A stretch of DNA of 64,000 nucleotides from Terriglobia bacterium (GTDB taxonomy: Bacteria; Acidobacteriota; Terriglobia; Terriglobales; Acidobacteriaceae): positions 1-64,000 of the forward strand of contig JAIQGL010000019.1 in NCBI GenBank assembly GCA_020072585.1. The letters run 5' to 3'. Positions 30,968 to 38,143 of the stretch are shown here, one piece after another (the stretch's first letter is position 1; every line of letters starts with the position of its first letter). The notes under the pieces are model-generated. The model was not told the origin of the DNA. It saw only the letters and a program-made list of their open reading frames with translations, and did no database searches. Made by a program: the position numbers and the translations under genes.

Positions 30968-31903
30968 ATGATTCAGTCCCTGTCCGCAGCCCGGTTCGCG
31001 CAAGCCATTCTTTTTGCCGTGTTTACAGTGAGCATGCTTGCTTGTCCGCTGCTGGCCCAGCCGGGCACGGCGCAGCAGCAGGCGGCGGATGAGTTGTTCG
31101 CGGCGTCCAGGTGGGAACAGGCCGCGCAGGTCTATGCGCAAATCACGGCCAGTGATCCGGCCAACGGGCAGGCATGGCAGAACCTTGGTGAATGCTACGC
31201 GCAAACGGGAAAGCTCAATGAGTCGCTGCAGGCATTCACTAGCGCCGTGCAGCACAACTTCCGCCCGCTGATGAACAAGGTCAACGTCGCTCGGATGCAT
31301 GTTGCCATGGGCGATATGCGAAAGGCGTTTGCCATATTGAAGGAAGTAGCGGCCAGCGGTCAGGGCCCGCGTCTGCGCGGATTCATTGTTAATACCGGTG
31401 AATTCCGCAAGATTTACAACACGCCTGAATTTCAGCAGTTCCTGAAGGACATTGCTCCCTGCCAAACGGCGGAGTTCAGGCAATTTGATTTCTGGATCGG
31501 CGACTGGGCGGTCGAAAATCCTGCGGGCCAGAAAGTTGGCGACAATCTGGTTACCCGCGAGCAGGATGGCTGCCTGCTGGTGGAGCACTGGAAGAGTGGC
31601 CGCGGCATTGAGACCGGCACCAGCTTCAACTACTACGACATTCGCGACAAAAAATTCCATCAGATTTACTTTGACAACTCAGGCAATGCTGGGGCTTATC
31701 CGCCGATGGCAGGAGGCCTCGTCGATAACAAAATGGTCATGATCAGTGACGAAAAAGCTTCTCCTGTATTTCGCTGGACCTGGTATGTAATCTCACCCGG
31801 CAAGGTGCGCCAGATGGCGGAGCAGTCCAGGGACGGGCAGAAGACATGGCAAACCGTGTGGGACTCCACTTACGTCAATAAGGCGCAACCGGCGGATAAA
31901 TAA
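30968..31903 (+). CDS. Exported TPR and DUF1579-like protein, copy 2 (311 aa)
   Basis: Paralogue of the preceding gene with the same domain order and length. A signal peptide (LFAVFTVSMLACPLLAQPGT) is followed by TPR helices (ADELFAASRWEQAAQVYAQI, GQAWQNLGECYAQTGKLNES) and a DUF1579-like C-terminal domain (FRQFDFWIGDWAVENPAGQK, GTSFNYYDIRDKKFHQIYFD, PGKVRQMAEQSRDGQKTWQT). Motifs FDFWxGxW and KTWxTxxDxxY are shared by both copies. The ATG has AAAGGAG eight bases upstream. Domains of this type bind small hydrophobic ligands in some proteins, but none is known here. The two genes are probably a tandem duplication. Confidence 0.75.
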   Translation: MIQSLSAARFAQAILFAVFTVSMLACPLLAQPGTAQQQAADELFAASRWEQAAQVYAQITASDPANGQAWQNLGECYAQTGKLNESLQAFTSAVQHNFRPLMNKVNVARMHVAMGDMRKAFAILKEVAASGQGPRLRGFIVNTGEFRKIYNTPEFQQFLKDIAPCQTAEFRQFDFWIGDWAVENPAGQKVGDNLVTREQDGCLLVEHWKSGRGIETGTSFNYYDIRDKKFHQIYFDNSGNAGAYPPMAGGLVDNKMVMISDEKASPVFRWTWYVISPGKVRQMAEQSRDGQKTWQTVWDSTYVNKAQPADK

Positions 31904-31938
31904 TGTAACGAAACGCCGGCACGGCACACTACCATGCA

Positions 31939-31964
31939 GGCCCGGACGATGTTCATTCCGGGCC
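31939..31964. repeat. GC-rich hairpin between copy 2 and small gene
   Basis: GGCCCGG (31939-31945) and CCGGGCC (31958-31964) form a 7-bp perfect stem with a 12-nt loop. No T-run follows on either strand, so it is at best a weak or Rho-assisted terminator or an mRNA stabiliser after the preceding gene. Confidence 0.35.
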
Positions 31965-31991
31965 GGAACGTCGCAATAAGGAGCGTGTTTT

Positions 31992-32252
31992 ATGCAAGAA
32001 ATCGTAGTCCTCTTTGGCGGAGGCGATGCAGGTGGTTTCATCATCATCAACGGAAAAATTCACCGCATACCACCTTACAATCCTGAAACCGCGATTGGCC
32101 GCGCACAGTCGGTGCTCAATGCCGCTAACGCCCTCTCTGAAGCTGCCAGTGTGAACAGAGAACTCAGCGCTGAACTGAACGCTACTGCACTCAAGCTGGC
32201 GCAGGAAGCCATTGGGCAAATCACCAAAAGCGCTCAGACCCACGCAGCCTGA
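31992..32252 (+). CDS. Small hypothetical protein (86 aa)
   Basis: AAGGAG upstream of ATG 31992 supports the start. The peptide begins with a Gly-rich segment (MQEIVVLFGGGDAGGFIIIN) followed by a conserved-looking IHRIPPYNPET and two amphipathic helices (AIGRAQSVLNAANALSEAAS, ALKLAQEAIGQITKSAQ). No signal peptide, no recognised domain. A terminator-like hairpin follows immediately (32268-32303). Not recognised. Confidence 0.6.
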   Translation: MQEIVVLFGGGDAGGFIIINGKIHRIPPYNPETAIGRAQSVLNAANALSEAASVNRELSAELNATALKLAQEAIGQITKSAQTHAA

Positions 32253-32267
32253 ACGGATTGCAATTCA

Positions 32268-32303
32268 GGGAAGGCCCTCAGCTCAGGCCTTCCCGGTTTT
32301 CTT
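32268..32303 (+). terminator. Rho-independent terminator (convergent genes)
   Basis: GGGAAGGCC (32268-32276), a 9-nt loop and GGCCTTCCC (32286-32294) form a perfect 9-bp stem followed by GGTTTTCTT. It lies between the rightward small gene and the leftward S9 peptidase gene and could serve the rightward one, with a moderately T-rich tail. Confidence 0.7.
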
Positions 32304-32328
32304 CCACTACGCTTCCCGCGGTCCCAGG

Positions 32329-34677
32329 TTATTTTTTCTTCGGCTTTGTTGCCGGTTCCGCGGGCTTGCTCGCGTCATGCCGGCCGAGCAAATCGGCAGG
32401 TTTCATGCTGACCTCGCCGGTCGCCACATCGTCATACTCCGGCTTGCTCATGCCTTGCAGGTATTTATCGAACCAGCCCACGATATGCTGCAAGCGCTCC
32501 ACGCGGTGCCACGGCTGTCCGGAGCGCGAGAGCTCATGGGACTCGCCGGGGAACCGCACCATGATCACCGGACGCTTCAGGAACTTGAGCGCGCGGAACA
32601 TCTCTTCACCACCCGCCGCCGGAGGCGTGCGATAGTCGGCCTCGCCCAGCACCAGCATCAGCGGCGTCTTCACGTTCTGAATGTAGGTAATCGGTGAACG
32701 CTGTTTGTAATCCTCGGGATCAAGGAACGGCGGCGACTTGAACCATGACGGATGGAACAAGGTGAAGTCTGCGGCGTACCACCAGTCGGTCCAGCTCGCG
32801 ATGTCACGCTGCGCCACCGCCGCGGCAAAACGGTCTGTGTGCCCGACGATCCAGTTCGTCAGCAATCCGCCGCCGCTGCCGCCGGTCACTCCAAGTTTCT
32901 TAGGATCAATGTAGCCGCGCTTCAACACTTCATCCACGCCAAGCATCAGATCGCGGAAGTCGTCGCCGGGATAGTGATACTGAATAATGTTGCCAAATTG
33001 CTGACCGTAGGATGTGCTGCCGCGCGGATTGGGATAGAGCACTACGTAGCCCTTGGCGGCCATCCATTGAAATTCGTGATCGAAGATAAATCCATAAGCC
33101 GCGTGCGGGCCGCCATGAATATTCAGAATGAGCGGATATTTTTTTTGCGCGTCAAAGTCCGGCGGCTTCTGGATCCAGGCGTGGATCTTCTTCCCGTCAA
33201 AACTCGTGTACCAGATCTCTTCCGGCTCGGTCAGGTTGAGTTGGGAAAACAGCTTTTGATTAATGTGGGTGATCTGGCGCGGCACGGCGGTCGAGCCATG
33301 GTTCAGCACAAACAAATCGCCGATGTTCGTGGGCGTTGAGATCAGCACGACCAAAGTCTTGGCATCGTTCGTTGCCCGGAAGCGCTCCACCGCCTGCTTC
33401 CCATTCGTGAGCTCGGTGATTTTTCCTGAGGCCACCTCGACCGCAATTAGATTGGCCATGCCTTTGCTGGCCGTGGTCACAATCAGGTTGTTGCCATCTG
33501 TCGTCCACACGACGTGGTCCTGGCCGCCGGCGCGGGGCGTGCCCTGATCACCGCCCACGCCGCTGCAAACGTCAAAGTCATAGTTTGCGGTCAGGTTGCG
33601 CGGCTTGGCGTCGGCAGCCAGATCTATCACCCAGAGATCGGGCTCGGTGTAAGACTGCACCGGCTCATTCACTGAAGCGCAGAAGGCCAGCCGCTTTCCG
33701 TCGGGGCTGAGTGACATCTCGCGTGCGCCCATCGGGATGGTGAGCAGCTTGGCCGGCGCTCCGCCTGTTGCAGCCACTGAATAAACGTCGGAGTGCGGCT
33801 GCTCATAAGAAGGATCGTCCACCTGCATTGTGGTGAAGTAAATCGTGCTTGAATCCTTTGACCACATCACGCCGTCTTCCTGATACTTGCCGCTGGTCAA
33901 CTGGCGCGGCTTGGCTTCGTCTTCCGAGCTTCGCGGCGCGTTCATCACCCAGATGTGCTGCGGATGTTTGTAGTCAAGATAGCCGCCGCCGTTAATGCGA
34001 TAGACCGAGCGTGTAATTACGCGAACATCGCTTTCGCGGTCGGCATCAGCCGCCGCGGGTGCGGCTTCGGCCTTGTCTGGGGAAGCCTTGTCGTCGGCCT
34101 TGGTTGGGGTCTTATCTTTGGAGCTCGCGCTGTCTTTCTTGCGCTCCTTGGCCAGATCTTCCGGTGACGTGTCACTGGTGAAGGCGATCATCTTGCTGTC
34201 GGGCGACCACACCGGCCCGCCCGCGCCACGCACAAGATCGGTGACCTTCCAGGATTCGCCGCCGCCTGCAACCGGCAGCATGTAAAGCTGCGGCCCTGCT
34301 GGACGGCTGGCTCCGCCTGCGGGTGCTGCGGAAGGCTCGGGCGCGCGCACAAAGACTAGCCAGTTGCCGTCAGGCGACCAGCGCGGTGAAGAGTCGTGCT
34401 TGCCGTCCGTCATGCGGCGGGGAGCTTCGTCGCCGCGCGTGGAGACGCTCCAGATGGAGGTGTCATATCCTGTCTTCTTCTCGTCCACGGTGACCTTGAC
34501 GAAGGCAACGCGCGATCCATCGGGCGAGATCTGCGGATCGCCGATCCAGTTGAATTGAAAGATGTCTTTCTCGGTGATCGAGCGTTTTTGCGCTTGAACT
34601 GGTTGCGCTTGAAAAAGACCGGCAATCGCGGCGGCAAAACACAGGGTGGCAGTAAGCAGACGGGCGGTGCGTGGCAT
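32329..34677 (-). CDS. S9 family peptidase (prolyl oligopeptidase-like), exported (782 aa)
   Basis: A signal peptide (LLTATLCFAAAIAGLFQAQP, ending VQAQ) precedes a beta-propeller of TolB-like WD40/PD40 blades (ISPDGSRVAFVKVTVDEKKT, SPRWSPDGNWLVFVR, WSPDSKMIAFTSD). The alpha/beta-hydrolase peptidase domain follows near residue 530. Its catalytic Ser lies in GVTGGSGGGLLTNWIVGH, Asp in GEADYRTPP and His in FPGESHELSRSG. ATG 34675-34677 with GAAGGAG before it is chosen over an 18-codon longer frame. An Ala/Lys/Asp-rich linker (about 185-215) interrupts the propeller. Likely an exported acylaminoacyl- or dipeptidyl-peptidase; substrate unknown. Confidence 0.85.
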   Translation of the reverse strand: MPRTARLLTATLCFAAAIAGLFQAQPVQAQKRSITEKDIFQFNWIGDPQISPDGSRVAFVKVTVDEKKTGYDTSIWSVSTRGDEAPRRMTDGKHDSSPRWSPDGNWLVFVRAPEPSAAPAGGASRPAGPQLYMLPVAGGGESWKVTDLVRGAGGPVWSPDSKMIAFTSDTSPEDLAKERKKDSASSKDKTPTKADDKASPDKAEAAPAAADADRESDVRVITRSVYRINGGGYLDYKHPQHIWVMNAPRSSEDEAKPRQLTSGKYQEDGVMWSKDSSTIYFTTMQVDDPSYEQPHSDVYSVAATGGAPAKLLTIPMGAREMSLSPDGKRLAFCASVNEPVQSYTEPDLWVIDLAADAKPRNLTANYDFDVCSGVGGDQGTPRAGGQDHVVWTTDGNNLIVTTASKGMANLIAVEVASGKITELTNGKQAVERFRATNDAKTLVVLISTPTNIGDLFVLNHGSTAVPRQITHINQKLFSQLNLTEPEEIWYTSFDGKKIHAWIQKPPDFDAQKKYPLILNIHGGPHAAYGFIFDHEFQWMAAKGYVVLYPNPRGSTSYGQQFGNIIQYHYPGDDFRDLMLGVDEVLKRGYIDPKKLGVTGGSGGGLLTNWIVGHTDRFAAAVAQRDIASWTDWWYAADFTLFHPSWFKSPPFLDPEDYKQRSPITYIQNVKTPLMLVLGEADYRTPPAAGGEEMFRALKFLKRPVIMVRFPGESHELSRSGQPWHRVERLQHIVGWFDKYLQGMSKPEYDDVATGEVSMKPADLLGRHDASKPAEPATKPKKK

Positions 34678-34727
34678 GAAAGCTCCTTCAGGAAACCTAA
34701 CTTTATACGTGGGCAGGGAAGAGTTGT

Positions 34728-34766
34728 CCATCCTTTGCGTCCAGAAGCGCGGGACGCAAAGGATGG
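34728..34766. repeat. 15-bp perfect inverted repeat
   Basis: CCATCCTTTGCGTCC (34728-34742) and GGACGCAAAGGATGG (34752-34766) form a 15-bp stem with a 9-nt loop between the S9 peptidase start and the 3' end of the next leftward gene. There is no T-run. It may be a terminator-like or repeat-derived element. Confidence 0.5.
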
Positions 34767-34782
34767 GTGGGATGGTGGCCGG

Positions 34783-35223
34783 TTATTCTTCGGTTTCCTC
34801 CGATTGGCGCTTTAAAGACTGGCTTTTTGCAGTTCTTCGTTTTACAGGTCTTCGCTTTGACGTTCTTAGCTTTGACGGTTTTTGTTTCAGGGGTTTGGGG
34901 CTCTGGAGGTCGAGAGCAGCCTGGAGTTCGCTGATTTTTGCTTCAATCTCTGCCCGGTTCTCGTTAGCCTGGAGGTAAAGCTCGTTGGGGTTGCGGACCG
35001 ATTTTTCCCACTGGCCCACGAGCTGGCCGAAGCGGAAAGCCTCGTCGTGCTCGTAATCCTGCATGTTTTCAAAGAGGACTTCATTCGTCTCAGAGCGAAG
35101 ACATTCCAGGCGGTTCATGAGGACGGGGAGTTCGGCGTTCTCAAAAAATTCGAGGCGCTGAAGCTGTTCCACGGCGTGGATAGTCGTGTCAAAGCTGCGA
35201 TTGAGCAGGTAAAAAGGCTTCAT
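34783..35223 (-). CDS. Hypothetical protein with basic tail (146 aa)
   Basis: Not recognised. The N-terminal 105 residues are helical and acidic (FDTTIHAVEQLQRLEFFENA, LMNRLECLRSETNEVLFENM, ANENRAEIEAKISELQAALD). The last 35 residues are Lys/Arg/Ser/Thr-rich (KPLKQKPSKLRTSKRRPVKR), resembling a nucleic-acid-binding tail, and end in SEETEE. No membrane segment or signal peptide is present. ATG is at 35221-35223. A role linked to nucleic acid is inferred only from the tail. Confidence 0.55.
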   Translation of the reverse strand: MKPFYLLNRSFDTTIHAVEQLQRLEFFENAELPVLMNRLECLRSETNEVLFENMQDYEHDEAFRFGQLVGQWEKSVRNPNELYLQANENRAEIEAKISELQAALDLQSPKPLKQKPSKLRTSKRRPVKRRTAKSQSLKRQSEETEE

Positions 35224-35487
35224 AGAGCCGAATTTTGGTGAGGGGTGGCGTCCAGTTGGGAAGGGTCATAGAGTTACCCCCTGTTTACCGTGTAGGAACA
35301 CAAAGGCCAGGGTTGGGGCCGATAGAGATTTGTTATTGGTTGCGGCGAGAGCGCGAAGGCGGTGGCCTTGCGCCCATGAAGGCGAGTGTGTAACTTCAAT
35401 AACAGCCATGGTTTGCCTGCCTCAAGCAGGTGGACTGCGGTTAGGGCGCGTTCGGTGTTCAAGCACCGGGCGCTGCCCGTTAGGGTT

Positions 35488-35760
35488 TTACTTCTTTTTT
35501 GGTTTGCGAGGCACAGGCGATTTGGCTTGTGCCTTTTGTTTCTCCCGGAGCTTCTGGTATCGGGTTTTCCTGCCGTTAGCGATCTTGGGCAGGAGTTGAC
35601 GGACATGTTCAATTTCTTCCTCGGTCCAAATCTGAACGGTGGTTATTCCGACGATTTCCGATTGAGGGCGCGGAATCTTTCCAGCCGCTAGGTATGTTGC
35701 CAATGTGGGGTGAGGGATTCCCAACCGTTTAGCTGCCTCGCGTGTTGAATAGTAACGCAT
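35488..35760 (-). CDS. MerR/excisionase-type HTH protein (90 aa)
   Basis: The N-terminus MRYYSTREAAKRLGIPHPTL and AAGKIPRPQSEIVGITTVQI give the helix-turn-helix and recognition region of the MerR-like/helix_turn_helix_17 family; EIEHVRQLLPKIANG follows. The C-terminal third is Lys/Arg-rich (QKLREKQKAQAKSPVPRKPK). It probably binds DNA at a regulatory site or attachment site. It lies in an AT-richer patch with the membrane protein at 36112 and the homing-endonuclease-repeat protein, so it could belong to a small mobile island. Confidence 0.65.
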   Translation of the reverse strand: MRYYSTREAAKRLGIPHPTLATYLAAGKIPRPQSEIVGITTVQIWTEEEIEHVRQLLPKIANGRKTRYQKLREKQKAQAKSPVPRKPKKK

Positions 35761-36111
35761 TCAAATTAGACTGTATGAGGTAGATAATTTGCTGTCAAGT
35801 AAAATAGACGAACCGTTGCGAGAAACGAATAAAGTAAGGTGAGCGGTTAATTTTTTAAAGCGCGCGCTCCGCTGCCGTTCCGCAAACCAAATCGGGTTTG
35901 TGGCAGCTGCGCGCGAGCCTGCGGCGCAAGGAAAGATTTGTCTGCATGCTTACCCGGCACTTATTCCTCAGCGCGCAATCGCGCCTCGGAAACGTACCGG
36001 GCTATTACCAACCGTCCCTGGCGGGACTGGAGCGACAATTGGATATAGATCGTTCGTTACCTACGAAATTCCCCAAGGGCGGCGCAGGCTGGAATCGTTC
36101 ACCCTTATGTT
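35761..36111. other. Gene-free stretch with long hairpin
   Basis: No gene is supported in these 351 bases. A nested stem-loop lies at 35860-35914. An outer GCGCGC/GCGCGC pair (35860-35865 with 35909-35914) surrounds GCTGCC/GGCAGC (35871-35876 with 35902-35907) and an inner CAAACC/GGTTTG (35883-35888 with 35895-35900). Upstream is TTTTTTAAAG. The hairpin could be transcribed, or mark a repeat; no T-run follows it. The rest contains nothing I can identify. Confidence 0.4.
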
Positions 36112-36741
36112 TTAAAGAGTGGGATCCTTGGGTTGTGATTCTTTAAGCGCCTTGGCCAGCTGTATAAGGGCAATATCCAAGGATGCCCACCGATTCGGAT
36201 CATTTGGCTTTGCTTCTGCCAGCAAGAGTACCCTTCGAAACTCGATCATTCCAGCTATCACCGGAGCATCTTCCTTGGCAAATGGCAAATCGGCCCAATA
36301 AAGCTGCTCAAACCGAGTCCTAGCGAGTTCTCTTTGCGGATCCTTGTTTGACGTCCAATGTACCAACTGAGAAGACACTTTCAGGGTTTCACGATACAAA
36401 GCGTCTTTTTCTGCGTAGTCTTGGATATATTTCAACTGTACTTCACTCCAAGAGCGGATGTGAGGATCATCTGAATAATTTGCCAGCACGTGCAGCTTTC
36501 TTTTCCAAACTTCCGGCTGTACGGTTTCAGTTGCGGTCAGGTATTCCTTCAAAAGCAGACGCTGATTCTCCGCGCTCGCCTTGAATTTTTCCAAGTTCAG
36601 CTTACCCACATCTATCACGTAGAAGGAGACCACTGTTCCGATTGCCACTATCACCCACTTGACAATATCAGCCAGATACCGCCGCTCATCCAAACGAAGT
36701 TTTCTGAGTTCCAAGGCATCTTGATTGACCGAGTCGCTCAT
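36112..36741 (-). CDS. Hypothetical inner-membrane protein (209 aa)
   Basis: ATG 36739-36741 with GGAGGCAAGAA in front is chosen over a start nine codons upstream. A Ser/Asp-rich N-terminus (NQDALELRKLRLDERRYLAD) precedes one membrane span (VKWVIVAIGTVVSFYVIDVG), followed by a long soluble helical domain (LNLEKFKASAENQRLLLKEY, VQPEVWKRKLHVLANYSDDP, EVQLKYIQDYAEKDALYRET). Codon usage is AT-richer than that of its neighbours. The family is not recognised; the domain resembles no known enzyme. It may be cargo of a small island. Confidence 0.6.
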   Translation of the reverse strand: MSDSVNQDALELRKLRLDERRYLADIVKWVIVAIGTVVSFYVIDVGKLNLEKFKASAENQRLLLKEYLTATETVQPEVWKRKLHVLANYSDDPHIRSWSEVQLKYIQDYAEKDALYRETLKVSSQLVHWTSNKDPQRELARTRFEQLYWADLPFAKEDAPVIAGMIEFRRVLLLAEAKPNDPNRWASLDIALIQLAKALKESQPKDPTL

Positions 36742-36858
36742 TTCTTGCCTCCGCCTTCTACCAAGCATTTGGGAAGGCGATATTGTAGCGCGACGACCTT
36801 GCTGAGCCAGATTCTTAATTATTTGAGACGATTTCCCTCACATGCAACACGATACCTA

Positions 36859-36887
36859 TTGACAATTATTCGCCTTTCGCCTATCAT
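36859..36887 (+). promoter_or_regulatory. Strong candidate sigma-70 promoter
   Basis: A perfect TTGACA (36859-36864), a 17-base spacer and TATCAT (36882-36887; five of six consensus bases) give the best sigma-70 promoter in the window. Transcription would start near 36894. The next intrinsic terminator (37187-37212) is about 320 bases downstream and lies just before the gene at 37227, so transcripts would include a long leader. Confidence 0.65.
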
Positions 36888-36893
36888 GCGCTA

Positions 36894-37186
36894 TAGATCC
36901 AGCCGAGAGCGGCGTCGGCGGAACTCGTTAGGAATCAACATTTCTGGCGCTGGGGAAACCCGAAACGGCCTGCAACCCTACGGTCTGTGAGCCCTCGTAT
37001 AGCTCCCAGCGCTGTGGCCCCGCTTATACGGAGACTCAAATCTCTGGTTCTGCCTGCGGCTTGGGGCCAGAAGTGTGCCTGAGAGATTGCCAAAATCGCC
37101 GAAAGTGCCAAAATTGACAATTTGAAGTAGCAAAGACGCAGCCGAGGGCGGCTGCGCTCCACAATTCAAAAAATAAGGAATCAGAA
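36894..37186 (+). ncRNA. Candidate structured leader / small RNA
   Basis: The stretch between the promoter at 36859 and the terminator at 37187 encodes no supported protein but can fold. CTCGTATAGC (about 36993-37002) pairs with GCTTATACGGAG (about 37021-37032) through ten pairs and two single bulges. TGGCCCC (about 37014-37020) can instead pair with GGGGCCA (about 37066-37072). These are mutually exclusive folds, as in riboswitches or attenuators. It could be an independent RNA or a leader of the gene at 37227. I recognise no known RNA family. Confidence 0.4.
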
Positions 37187-37212
37187 CCACCCAAGACCTG
37201 GGTGGCTTTTTT
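37187..37212 (+). terminator. Intrinsic terminator or attenuator in front of ribosome binding site
   Basis: CCACCCA (37187-37193), a 5-nt loop and TGGGTGG (37199-37205) form a 7-bp stem followed by C and six T residues (37207-37212). The Shine-Dalgarno GGAGG starts only four bases later (37216). This placement makes it either an attenuator for the next gene or the end of a separate small transcript from the promoter at 36859. Confidence 0.7.
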
Positions 37213-37226
37213 ATTGGAGGAAAGCC

Positions 37227-38060
37227 GTGACTAAAGAAGAAATCATTGCTGCGGTCAAAAATTGTGCGGCCAAACTTGGCCGCGTTCCCACGTTTCCAGA
37301 ATTACAGGAAATGGCCGGAGTAGCCAAACACAACATGAGGAGAACTTTAGGCACATACCAGCAGACTTTAGAGATATGTGGATTGGAAAGCCAGGGGCGG
37401 GGGCGAAGGTTGAGTTCAGACGGTCTTTTTCAGGATTGGGCAGGGCTGGTACGCCAGATGGGAAAAATTCCCACGGTGACTGAATACGAACTGCATGGGA
37501 GGGTTACGGCCCGGCCGCTGAGAACCCGATTTCGCAGGTGGGCCGACGTGCCTGCGGGCATGCTTGCGTATGCCAAGAGGGAAGGCCTGGCGGAACAGTG
37601 GGAGGACGTGCTGAAAATCATTTCAGAATATTTACAGCCGGAAGGTGACCGGAGTGTGACCGCGAGGATGCTCGAGAGCGGGACTTACCGTTATAGGATT
37701 TTGACCAACCGGCCGATCTATGGGCGTCCGATGGTGATGGGACCAATGACCTATGCGCCCACGAACGAAGGCGGTGTGATCTTTGTGTTTGGCATGGTGG
37801 CACACCAGTTGGGATTCGCGGTAAAACGCATTCAATCGGATTTTCCAGATTGCGAGGCCCTGCGGGAGGTGGGCAGGAACCGGTGGCAGCTGGTGCGGAT
37901 TGAGTTTGAATACGAGAGCCGCAATTTCCTGACGCACATGCATCCGGTAGACGGGTGCGACCTGATTGTTTGCTGGAACCACAACTGGCCGGAATGCCCG
38001 CTGGAGGTGCTGGAACTGCAAAACGTGGTTCTGCCGCAGCCAACAATGTTCAGCGTCTAG
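37227..38060 (+). CDS. Homing-endonuclease-associated-repeat protein with nuclease-like C-terminus (277 aa)
   Basis: The first 110 residues contain two copies of a homing-endonuclease-associated repeat: KEEIIAAVKNCAAKLGRVPT-FPELQEMAGV and LFQDWAGLVRQMGKIPT-VTEYELHG. Both share the GxxPTxxEL motif of helix-turn-helix DNA-binding units. The C-terminal domain (RPIYGRPMVMGPMTYAPTNE through CWNHNWPECPLEVLEL) resembles restriction-endonuclease-like domains of acidobacterial proteins, with IEFEYESRNF and GCDLIVCW as candidate acidic motifs. GTG at 37227 follows GGAGG at 37216-37220. It probably binds and may cut DNA. The mechanism and function are inference. Confidence 0.65.
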   Translation: MTKEEIIAAVKNCAAKLGRVPTFPELQEMAGVAKHNMRRTLGTYQQTLEICGLESQGRGRRLSSDGLFQDWAGLVRQMGKIPTVTEYELHGRVTARPLRTRFRRWADVPAGMLAYAKREGLAEQWEDVLKIISEYLQPEGDRSVTARMLESGTYRYRILTNRPIYGRPMVMGPMTYAPTNEGGVIFVFGMVAHQLGFAVKRIQSDFPDCEALREVGRNRWQLVRIEFEYESRNFLTHMHPVDGCDLIVCWNHNWPECPLEVLELQNVVLPQPTMFSV

Positions 38061-38143
38061 CATGCAGCATTCAGCCTGCAACATCCCGACCGCAGCGGAA
38101 ATTCGTCTCGAACGTCCCGAGTCGTTCTTGGAAAGCAGGCGGT

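Noticed and set aside
35274-35410. Possible 46-codon leftward frame upstream of the HTH gene region
   Set aside because: Weak ribosome binding site and no conserved features; left as unannotated DNA.
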